From contig DASXZW010000001.1 in NCBI GenBank assembly GCA_036501665.1, forward strand, positions 62,001 through 126,000: a stretch of DNA of 64,000 bases, read 5' to 3'. How positions within the stretch are numbered: position 1 is the stretch's first letter; each line of letters begins with the position of its first letter. The position numbers and the translations under genes are program-made. The notes below the pieces were generated by a model that had not been told where the DNA came from, did no database searches, and was given only the letters and a program-made list of their open reading frames with translations. The stretch is from DATAUD01 sp036501665. Lineage in GTDB: Bacteria > Verrucomicrobiota > Verrucomicrobiia > Limisphaerales > Palsa-1400. Positions 16,191-23,478 of the stretch are shown one piece after another.

Positions 16191-16272
16191 CCTAATCTTA
16201 ATCTTAATCGTTATCCTAATCTCCTCGCTTCAAAACGATTAGGATTAGGATTACGAGTAAGATTAAGAGAAA
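16191..16272. repeat. GATTAG-type hexamer inverted repeat (copy 2)
   Basis: The left arm is a run of CTTAAT/CCTAAT hexamers (16191-16224). The right arm (16235-16272) is a run of ATTAGG/ATTACG/ATTAAG hexamers, so the transcript could fold into an imperfect 30-bp hairpin. The preceding GATTTCTGATCC is shared with the left flank of copy 3 near 46568. Confidence 0.7.
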
Positions 16273-16316
16273 CAGGAGAAATGCACCCGTATCGACGGAA
16301 GCCCGTTGACCGCGTA

Positions 16317-16345
16317 TTGACAATGCTCTGCGATGCGCTTAGTTG
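16317..16345 (+). promoter_or_regulatory. sigma70-like promoter of the peroxiredoxin-like gene
   Basis: A perfect TTGACA (16317-16322), 17-bp spacer and TAGTTG (16340-16345) end 19 bp before the ATG. The predicted start point gives a leader of only about 12 nt. Confidence 0.5.
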
Positions 16346-16364
16346 TTGAAGCATAACAAACTCT

Positions 16365-16913
16365 ATGAAAACAATTCCTTCCTGCCTCTGCAGGTTTCTT
16401 TTAATTGCAGTTGTATTCGCGCTGATGTCGATGCCCGCTTTTGCGGCGCTTTATGAAGGCGAAAGCGCCCCGGTGTTTACCGGTCACGATCAAGATGGGA
16501 AAAAGTTCAAGCTGGAACCAAAAATCGGCAAGGAATTTGTGCTCCTTTATTTCTATCCCAAGGACGACACCGGCGGCAGCATCGCGGGAGCCGTGGCGTT
16601 GCGTGACCGAATGTTGGAACTTAAAAGGCGCGATGTTTCGGTCGTCGGCATCAGTTTCGATAAAGCGAAAAGCCTTAAGAAATTTTCCTTCAAATATAAC
16701 CTGAATTTCCCGCTGCTCGCCGACACTTGCGGCGAAATCACGGATGCCTATGGCATGAGAATGTGGCCGCGAAGAGAGATGGCCCGTCCCGTCAGCGTCT
16801 TAATTGATCTGAACGGCAAAATCGCGCGGGTCACTGATTCGCCGGATCCCGCTGTTCAAATGCGGGAAATGGAAACCGCACTGAATCGACTCGAAGCACT
16901 CTCAAGTAAATAA
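16365..16913 (+). CDS. secreted peroxiredoxin-fold protein lacking the peroxidatic Cys
   Basis: The 182-residue protein has a signal peptide (FLLIAVVFALMSMPAFA, cleavage near residue 27) and then an AhpC/TSA thioredoxin-like fold: APVFTGHDQDGKKFKL, VLLYFYPKDDTGGSI, VVGISFDKAKSLKKFS, FPLLADTCGEITDAYG. In Bcp-type enzymes the YPKDDTPGCT loop carries the peroxidatic cysteine. Here the equivalent residues are T-G-G-S, so that cysteine is absent. One other cysteine remains in LLADTCGE. The fold assignment is strong, but peroxidase activity is doubtful; it may be a redox-inactive paralogue or have another role. It is convergent with mnmA, with only 2 bp between stops. Confidence 0.85.
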   Translation: MKTIPSCLCRFLLIAVVFALMSMPAFAALYEGESAPVFTGHDQDGKKFKLEPKIGKEFVLLYFYPKDDTGGSIAGAVALRDRMLELKRRDVSVVGISFDKAKSLKKFSFKYNLNFPLLADTCGEITDAYGMRMWPRREMARPVSVLIDLNGKIARVTDSPDPAVQMREMETALNRLEALSSK

Positions 16914-16915
16914 AG

Positions 16916-18007
16916 TTACTTGTGCGCCGCGATCCAGCCGCCGCCGACGACTAAATCACCGTCATAAAAGACGCAGGCCTGCCCAGGCGTGATCGCGCGT
17001 TGCGGGATATTCAACTTGACAATCGCTCCGCCGTTTGCGGTTGGGCGCAGTGTAGCGCGGGTTCCGGGATGGTTGTAGCGAATCTTTGCCGTCACTTCGA
17101 TTTCTTCCGGCGGATTCTCAAACGGAATCCAGTTGCAGCGTTCAACCTGAAATTCATCGCGGTCCAGCGCGGTGTCGTCGCCCACAACAACGCGGTTTCT
17201 CGCAGCGTCCAGTTCGATCACGTAAAGCGGTCGCGGCGATGAAATTCCCAAACCCTTGCGCTGGCCAATCGTAAAAAATTCGATTCCCTCGTGGTATCCA
17301 AGAAGGTCTCCGCGGGAATTCACAATATCGCCGCGATGCGGTTGGACGAGTTTCGCGGAAGAGAGGAATTTTCCGTAATCCTTGTCCGGCACGAAACAAA
17401 TTTCCATGCTCTCCTCCTTGTCAGCGGTCTTCAACTGGCAATCCCGCGCGACTTCGCGGGTGTCCTGCTTGGTCATTTCGCCGAGCGGAAACATGGCGCG
17501 CGCGAGTTGGTTCTGGCGCAGCGAAAAAAGGAAGTAGCTTTGGTCCTTGCGCGGGTCGCAGCCCTTCTTGAGAAGAGTGCGTGTCCCATCAGCGCTTTTT
17601 TCCAAACGCGCGAAATGCCCGGTGGCCACATAGTCGCCGCCCAACTGCCGCGCCCGCTCCATCAATGCGCCGAACTTTAATTTTTCGTTGCAGGTGACGC
17701 AGGGATTCGGCGTGCGGCCCGCCTTGTATTCCTCCGCAAAGGAAGCGATGACCTGTTTCTGGAACGCCTCCGCCTCGTCAATCAAATAGTATGGAATTCC
17801 CAGCTTGTGGCAGACGCTTCGCGCGTCCATGACCGCTTGCGGTCCGCAGCATTTATCCTCCGCGCGCGAGACGCAATCCTGCGGCCAGAGTTTGAGCGTG
17901 ACGCCGACGACATCGTAGCCTTGTTCCAAAAGCAAAGCCGCCGCTGCCGAAGAATCGACGCCGCCACTCATCCCGATGACAACCCGCGTTTTCACGCCCG
18001 CTTGCAT
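16916..18007 (-). CDS. mnmA: tRNA-specific 2-thiouridylase MnmA
   Basis: The 363-residue length is normal for MnmA, which thiolates U34 of tRNA-Lys/Glu/Gln using sulfur relayed from a cysteine desulfurase. The PP-loop VIGMSGGVDSSAAA is at residues 9-22. The catalytic cysteines lie in NPCVTCNEKLKFG (about residue 105) and SMEICFVPD (about 205), and GHFARL and FTIGQRKGLGI are family marks. ATG 18007 gives the canonical N-terminus; a long upstream extension of the ORF is spurious. It is divergent from argJ with 96 bp between starts. Confidence 0.96.
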   Translation of the reverse strand: MQAGVKTRVVIGMSGGVDSSAAAALLLEQGYDVVGVTLKLWPQDCVSRAEDKCCGPQAVMDARSVCHKLGIPYYLIDEAEAFQKQVIASFAEEYKAGRTPNPCVTCNEKLKFGALMERARQLGGDYVATGHFARLEKSADGTRTLLKKGCDPRKDQSYFLFSLRQNQLARAMFPLGEMTKQDTREVARDCQLKTADKEESMEICFVPDKDYGKFLSSAKLVQPHRGDIVNSRGDLLGYHEGIEFFTIGQRKGLGISSPRPLYVIELDAARNRVVVGDDTALDRDEFQVERCNWIPFENPPEEIEVTAKIRYNHPGTRATLRPTANGGAIVKLNIPQRAITPGQACVFYDGDLVVGGGWIAAHK

Positions 18008-18103
18008 GCCGGTCAAGATAAGAGGCGCGGCGCGTGGACGCAAGGGCGACTGCAAACCAGCGAATTGACACGGCGCGCGATTTGCGCTTTCGTCGTTGCG
18101 CTG

Positions 18104-19423
18104 GTGAAAAAATTCCAATTTAAAACTGTTGCCGGTTCCGTTGTCGCCCCTCAAGGGTTTCTCAGTGCCGGCGTTTTTTGCGACATCAAACGCCTGGGCA
18201 CGGGCAAAGGCTCGAACAAGCCTTTGAAACCGGACCTCGCGCTGATCGTTTCCGAATCGCCGGCGAAGATTGCCGGCGCATTCACGACGAATCAAGTTTG
18301 CGCGGCGCCGGTGAAAATTTGCGTCGAGCGCGTCAAACGCGGCGTAGGCCGCGCGGTTGTCATCAATTCAGGCAACGCCAACGCCTGCACCGGCAAGCAA
18401 GGTCTTCTTGACGCTGAAGAAATGACCCGTGTTGCGGCAACCGCTTTGAAACTTTCCGCTGAACAAGTGCTGGTCGCCTCGACGGGGCGAATCGGCGTTC
18501 CGCTGCCAATGAAAAATATCCGCGAGGGCATTGCTGCGGCTGCGGGGAAATTGGCGTCGACGCCGGAGAGTGTTGAACGCACGGTGCAGGCGATCATGAC
18601 CAGTGATACCAAGCCGAAGGAAATCGCGGTCGAATTCAAAGTGGGGAAGGCGACCGTCCGGATCGGCGGGATCTGCAAGGGCGCGGGAATGATTCAACCC
18701 GGCATGAGCCAGACCGGGGCGCGTCCTGCGTTGCATGCGACGATGCTTTGTTTCATCACGACGGACGCGGCGATTGACGCGAAGTCGTTACAAATTGCTG
18801 TCAATCACGCAGTGGCCGGGAGTTTCAATCGCATCACCGTCGATGGCGACATGAGCACGAACGACACGGTTCTTGCGCTTGCGAACGGACGCGCGGGAAA
18901 TTCGCCGATCAATTCACGCTCGCAGGGGTTCCCCATTTTTCAAGCTGCGCTGGACTATGTCACATTGGAACTGGCAAAGAAGATTGTTCTTGACGGCGAA
19001 GGAGTGAGCCGTTTTGTGACGGTCCGGGTCAACGGCGCGAAAACCTCCGCCGACGCGGATGCCGCCGCGAGGTCGGTGGCCAATAGCGCGTTGGTCAAAA
19101 CAAGTTGGCACGGCGGCGATCCGAATTGGGGCCGAATTTTATGCGCGCTCGGTTATTCGTCAGCGCAAATCGACGAGGGCAGGGTGGATGTGAGCTACAG
19201 TTTGCCTGGCGAGCGGCAGGTGCGTTTTTCGCTCAAGCGCGGGCGACCAACGAGCGTTTCGTTCAAGGAACTTTGCGAAATCACGACCGCCTCCGCCTTT
19301 GACCTACACATCAATCTAAATCTCGGCAAGGGCGAAGCGCTGATGTACGCCGCTGATTTGACCGAGGATTATGTCGATTTCAACAAAGGCGACGTGAACG
19401 ACCCGACCACTCTTGGCGGGTAA
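18104..19423 (+). CDS. argJ: bifunctional glutamate N-acetyltransferase/ornithine acetyltransferase ArgJ
   Basis: ArgJ transfers acetyl from N-acetylornithine to glutamate, the cyclic arginine route. Family marks are VINSGNANACTGKQG (oxyanion and substrate loop), VASTGRIGVPLP, and the autocleavage site HATMLCFITTD. In that site the threonine after alanine becomes the nucleophile of the beta chain. DGDMSTNDTVLALANG and GGDPNWGRILCALGYS also match. The upstream part of the open frame (17807-18103) is antisense to mnmA and is not coding. GTG 18104 gives 439 residues starting KKFQFKTVAGSVVAPQGF, slightly longer than usual. It ends 6 bp from the convergent M42 peptidase gene. Confidence 0.94.
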   Translation: MKKFQFKTVAGSVVAPQGFLSAGVFCDIKRLGTGKGSNKPLKPDLALIVSESPAKIAGAFTTNQVCAAPVKICVERVKRGVGRAVVINSGNANACTGKQGLLDAEEMTRVAATALKLSAEQVLVASTGRIGVPLPMKNIREGIAAAAGKLASTPESVERTVQAIMTSDTKPKEIAVEFKVGKATVRIGGICKGAGMIQPGMSQTGARPALHATMLCFITTDAAIDAKSLQIAVNHAVAGSFNRITVDGDMSTNDTVLALANGRAGNSPINSRSQGFPIFQAALDYVTLELAKKIVLDGEGVSRFVTVRVNGAKTSADADAAARSVANSALVKTSWHGGDPNWGRILCALGYSSAQIDEGRVDVSYSLPGERQVRFSLKRGRPTSVSFKELCEITTASAFDLHINLNLGKGEALMYAADLTEDYVDFNKGDVNDPTTLGG

Positions 19424-19429
19424 TACTTT

Positions 19430-20500
19430 CTAAATTTTCACCCGAAATTGCTCGCCCTTTTTCAATGATCGCGCGAATGCCGCGAGCAGTTGCGGGACTT
19501 GTTCGAGGTCTTTCAAATTGATCACCTCCACCGGCGAGTGCATGTAACGATTCGGCAGGCTGACCAGCGCGCTGGGAATTCCGCCGCGCGTCCAGAAAAT
19601 GACATCGGTGTCGGTGCCGGTGCTGTTGGAACTCGCTTCGTGCTGCAATTTGATTTTGCGCGCCTTGGCAACCTGCTCCAAACGCGCCACGACTTCGCAA
19701 TGATTGCATCCGCCGTGCGTAATTGCCGGGCCTTTGCCGAGCTTGATGTCGCCATGCTGTTGTTGATTCACAGTTGGGTAATCCGTCGCGTGAGTGACAT
19801 CGACGACGAGGGCCACGTCGGGCTTGAGGGAGTAGGCAATCTGGCGCGCGCCCAGGAGACCGACTTCTTCCATAATATTTGACACCGCGCAAACCTCAGC
19901 TTTCAGCTTGTCCTTATCTGCGCTGAGCTGGCGCAACGCCTCGGCGACTGAAAAGGTCCCGATTCGATTATCGAATGCGCGCGCGATGGCGAGATCGTTG
20001 CGCAGAAGTTCAAATTGATCGTTCAAAGTGATCGAATCCCCGATCCTCACGAGCTTTTCGGCCTCCTTGCGGCTGTCCACTCCGATGTCAATAAACAAAT
20101 CCTCCATCTTGGGCAATTTGCGGTCGGGCTCGCTGCGGCTCAGATGCGGCGCGACGTTGCCGACCACTCCCGATACCGGACCATCGGCGGAATGAATGAC
20201 GACGCGCTGCGCCTTGGTGATGGCGGGATCAATTCCCCCCATGCGTCGCATATAAATATAACCCTGCTTCGTAATATAATTGACGCTCATTGAAATTTCG
20301 TCGGCATGGGCGGCGAGCATCAGGCGCGGCGAACCGCCCTTGTTCAGAACGGCGACGGTGTTTCCATAGGCGTCGCTGAATGTTTCGTCCGCGAAACCCT
20401 TGACGTAATCGAGCCAGACGCGCTGTCCGCGCGCTTCGCGGCCGGAGGGGCTGGGAGTGTTGACAAGCCGTTCCAGGAATTGAAGCGATTCACTTTGCAT
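19430..20500 (-). CDS. M42 family glutamyl aminopeptidase / endo-glucanase-like metallopeptidase
   Basis: The 356-residue, two-zinc M42 peptidase (FrvX/TET type) is cytosolic. Metal ligands and catalytic residues are in order: AHADEIS (first His and Asp, about residue 64), AFDNRIG (bridging Asp, about 175), SNIMEEVGLLGA (catalytic Glu pair, about 210), VVDVTHATD (Asp, about 232) and NRYMHSPVE (His, about 315). N-terminal NTPSPSGREARG is also typical. Members form large tetrahedral oligomers that trim peptides. The start ATG 20500 is unambiguous. Confidence 0.93.
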   Translation of the reverse strand: MQSESLQFLERLVNTPSPSGREARGQRVWLDYVKGFADETFSDAYGNTVAVLNKGGSPRLMLAAHADEISMSVNYITKQGYIYMRRMGGIDPAITKAQRVVIHSADGPVSGVVGNVAPHLSRSEPDRKLPKMEDLFIDIGVDSRKEAEKLVRIGDSITLNDQFELLRNDLAIARAFDNRIGTFSVAEALRQLSADKDKLKAEVCAVSNIMEEVGLLGARQIAYSLKPDVALVVDVTHATDYPTVNQQQHGDIKLGKGPAITHGGCNHCEVVARLEQVAKARKIKLQHEASSNSTGTDTDVIFWTRGGIPSALVSLPNRYMHSPVEVINLKDLEQVPQLLAAFARSLKKGEQFRVKI

Positions 20501-20545
20501 TGGCCGAAGTTTACAGAAGCGTTGTTTGCAAGCAATACCTCAAAA

Positions 20546-22939
20546 TTACTTTGGCGGTTCGCCGGTCGCGGTGTGAACGGCATAAACCTTTCGGGAAATG
20601 TCCAGAGTTAAAGCGCCGTTGTCGCGGCAATAGAAGACTCGCGCTGAGCGGCGGGCCAGTCGTCCACGTAATTTTGGCGAAGCGCGCCGCGTCGCGGGAA
20701 ACTCCGCGTCGGCGACGATAATCAACCGTGCTTGCAGCAAATCCAACAGCGGGTCGCACAATGGTTCGTCGCTCGTCGGCAATCCGGCGATGACGATTTC
20801 CGCGCGCAAATCCGGGTGAAGCCGCATGAGGGAATCCTGACCGTTGCGTCCCAGCGCCGGAAGCACGAGAACAGAATGGCCATTGCATTCTCCTCGCAAG
20901 ACCACCGAATTGTCGTCGGCCCGAGTAAATGCGTCGTTTGTGCCAGGGTGCAAAACGGACCACGCGCCGACATTTTTGCCGTCATGCAACGAGGTGTGGC
21001 GGAATTTCTCAATCAACTCCCGGTACGCCTCGGAACGGCTTGGCGCATCACTGATAAAAATCTGATTTACAGCAAAATTGCTGAGAATCGTTTTTGTTCC
21101 ATCGAAATACGGAAGCAGACCGACAGCAAGACAAAGCGACGGGAGGCGATTGACCCCTTGCGAGGCAAGGAAAGGTTTTAAGATCAAACCGGCGGAATTT
21201 GCGTCGCCGCAGTCAACGAGAAGGTTCTTTTGACTCGTTGATGAATCGACAAAAATTGCGGGCGCGCCACCCAGAGGCAGAACATGCAAGTGAATGGTGC
21301 GCCGGGCGATGGCCCAATGAATTATCAACCCCGCAGCTACGGCAAACATCGCTCCTGTGACAATCCACTTGTGGCGAGCGCGAAAAATCCAGCCGGTGAC
21401 AAGCATAATAATCGCCGCGTAATAAAATGCGCAAAAGGCGAATGATGGGGCGGCTGCGTTGAAATGACTGCTTGGCCAAGTGGCGGCCCATTCGCTGAAC
21501 CAGATTATGAATTTCATCAGCGCCCATGTGGCGTTATTGAAAAGCGCCGCCAGGCCCGGCCACCATGCGCCTGTCAAGAGGCTTCCCATCCCGCTGAAAA
21601 GAGCGAGCGCCGTTGCGGGCACGACAACGCAGTTCGCTGGAATGCTCACCGGCGTGAAAAGATGAAAGTAATACGCCGCCAGCGGAAGCGAACCAATCCA
21701 CGCGGCAACTGAAAGAGAAAAAGTTTCGACCATGTAACGCGCTGGCGTGAGCAGCAGCGGCGGCCAGCGCGGTTGAAGCGTGTCAGGCAGCATCGGATCG
21801 CCCTTGAATAGTTTGCGGGTCAGCCAATCGTTTATAGGAGGCACGATCACCGCGATGCACGCGACGACCATAAATGAAAGCTGAAAGCCAGGTTGGAAAA
21901 GTTGGCCAGGCTGCCAAATCAGGATGATCAAAGCTGCCGCGCAGAGCGAGTTGATTAAATCACCCGGACGCCGCAATGACCAGCCGGCGATAATCACGCT
22001 CATCATGATTGCGGAGCGTACCGCCGATGCCGGCCATCCTGTCAAACCTACGTAAAACCAAAGAACCGGCAGCACGATTGCGCCGCACAACGCGCGGGGA
22101 ACCTGCGCGAGCCTCAAAAGCCCCAGGCAAATGGCCGCCAGAAGCCCTATTCTCAGTCCATCAACAGCGAAGATGTGATAAGTTCCGGCTTGCATGAAAG
22201 GTTCCTCGACATCCGTCCAATTCGGCGCTTTCCAATCCAGCATCAATGTCCAGGTCAGACGCATCGGTTCATCTTCGCCAGGCATTCCTATTGACAAAGT
22301 TTTCATCGCCCATCGCCGGAAGCGTGTCGAAATGGGCGGCTGCTCGCCGCTTGAGATCAGGACGAAGTCGTTGGTTGCGGTTGCGCGCAATTGATAAAAA
22401 ATATCTTCTCTTGCGTAATAATCGCGCGGGTTAAAGAGACCTTGCGCCAGTGGGCCATCCGGTCGCTGGATCACACCAGCAATTTCGACTCGCCGTCCTT
22501 CGTAAAAATTGGGCGACAGAATTCCACGCACCGTGGCATTGACCTTGCCATAAGCGGGCCGCCATGTGTCGTTAATAAATATTTCGCTCGCATCGACCAT
22601 CACGGTCGAGTTGGAAACTTCGAGTCCTCTGCGTTCGTATATGCGTTGAACCGGAGGTGTTTGGAGGATGCCTCGCAGCCGGACATCTACAGTTTGCAAT
22701 CCCAATTGCGCGCGCAGGTCATCAGGAGCGATTATCGCGGAATGCCAGCTTTGCCCCGTCCATCCAACCATTACTGTCAACAAACCGCAGAGCCATGCCC
22801 GTCCTCGCGCGAGCGCCAACGCCATTGCAGCCACGATAAACGACGTTGCAAAAAGAATCGGCAGTGCGGGATGCAGATATTCCCCGCAAAGTATGCCGAA
22901 GATATAGAGCAACGCCACTGGAAGCAGCGGGCGTTTCAT
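20546..22939 (-). CDS. comEC: ComEC/Rec2-family DNA channel with degenerate MBL domain
   Basis: The 797-residue protein has N-terminal membrane helices, an OB-like soluble region (VDVRLRGILQTPP), the Competence domain and a C-terminal metallo-beta-lactamase-like domain. The Competence domain includes HIFAVDGLRIGLLAAI in place of the usual H-x-x-A-I-S-G-x-H, then LTGWPASAVRSAIMM and FQPGFQLSF. The C-terminal domain keeps the framework (NLLVDCG, LKPFLASQGVNRL, DDNSVVLRG). The zinc-binding HxHxDH segment is replaced by LAVGLLPYFDG, and the later PHHGS-like segment by IAGLPTSDEP. It should act in DNA uptake across the inner membrane, but probably without nuclease activity. ATG 22939 is 4 bp after the VanZ gene. 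Confidence 0.88.
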   Translation of the reverse strand: MKRPLLPVALLYIFGILCGEYLHPALPILFATSFIVAAMALALARGRAWLCGLLTVMVGWTGQSWHSAIIAPDDLRAQLGLQTVDVRLRGILQTPPVQRIYERRGLEVSNSTVMVDASEIFINDTWRPAYGKVNATVRGILSPNFYEGRRVEIAGVIQRPDGPLAQGLFNPRDYYAREDIFYQLRATATNDFVLISSGEQPPISTRFRRWAMKTLSIGMPGEDEPMRLTWTLMLDWKAPNWTDVEEPFMQAGTYHIFAVDGLRIGLLAAICLGLLRLAQVPRALCGAIVLPVLWFYVGLTGWPASAVRSAIMMSVIIAGWSLRRPGDLINSLCAAALIILIWQPGQLFQPGFQLSFMVVACIAVIVPPINDWLTRKLFKGDPMLPDTLQPRWPPLLLTPARYMVETFSLSVAAWIGSLPLAAYYFHLFTPVSIPANCVVVPATALALFSGMGSLLTGAWWPGLAALFNNATWALMKFIIWFSEWAATWPSSHFNAAAPSFAFCAFYYAAIIMLVTGWIFRARHKWIVTGAMFAVAAGLIIHWAIARRTIHLHVLPLGGAPAIFVDSSTSQKNLLVDCGDANSAGLILKPFLASQGVNRLPSLCLAVGLLPYFDGTKTILSNFAVNQIFISDAPSRSEAYRELIEKFRHTSLHDGKNVGAWSVLHPGTNDAFTRADDNSVVLRGECNGHSVLVLPALGRNGQDSLMRLHPDLRAEIVIAGLPTSDEPLCDPLLDLLQARLIIVADAEFPATRRASPKLRGRLARRSARVFYCRDNGALTLDISRKVYAVHTATGEPPK

Positions 22940-22943
22940 AACA

Positions 22944-23465
22944 TCAGGATTGCACTTTTCGCAGCCGCCGCACGCACCAGATGAGCAGCAAGACGCAGGC
23001 AGCGCCCGTTGTGTCAATTATAACATCCAGGACGGCGGGCTGCCGATCTGGCACGAAGCTTTGGTGAAACTCGTCGGTGCAGGCATACAAAGCGCAGAAC
23101 AGAATCGCCAATCGAAAAGTCCTTGCGGAATTCCCGGCGGCAAGACCTGCGCCATAATGAAAAGTCCGCCATGCGATGGCGCCAAGTATTCCGTACTCGG
23201 TGAAATGCGCGCATTTGCGAATCAAGTGGTGCCATTTTTCAAAATCCTCCGGGGACATGTGAGGGTCCAGAAAGTAGAGAAAAGGCCGGATGAGCCATGA
23301 CGTATTGTTTGGAGCGCCCAAATGGGTGGAGGCGATAAAAATCACCGCCATCCAAAACGCAAGAGGCAGCCAATATTTGCAAGTCCGGCCAAACACCGGC
23401 CAACAGAACAACGGGGGTGCGTTGAATGCAAACGGAAAATTCCCAAGCGTTAGGGTGTTTATCAT
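22944..23465 (-). CDS. VanZ-family membrane protein
   Basis: The 173-residue protein has four membrane helices and the VanZ motif order: WLPLAFWMAVIFIASTHLG, HHLIRKCAHFTEYGILG (the conserved K-x-x-H-x-x-E/Y-x-x-L block), FCALYACTDEFHQSFVPDRQPAVLDVIIDTTGA. Function is unresolved apart from teicoplanin resistance in VanZ itself. ATG 23465 leaves 13 bp after the LRR gene; ATG 23498 would overlap that gene by 20 bp. With comEC 4 bp downstream, the LRR, VanZ and ComEC genes probably form one transcript. Confidence 0.88.
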   Translation of the reverse strand: MINTLTLGNFPFAFNAPPLFCWPVFGRTCKYWLPLAFWMAVIFIASTHLGAPNNTSWLIRPFLYFLDPHMSPEDFEKWHHLIRKCAHFTEYGILGAIAWRTFHYGAGLAAGNSARTFRLAILFCALYACTDEFHQSFVPDRQPAVLDVIIDTTGAACVLLLIWCVRRLRKVQS

Positions 23466-23478
23466 TGCTGTTTGGAAA

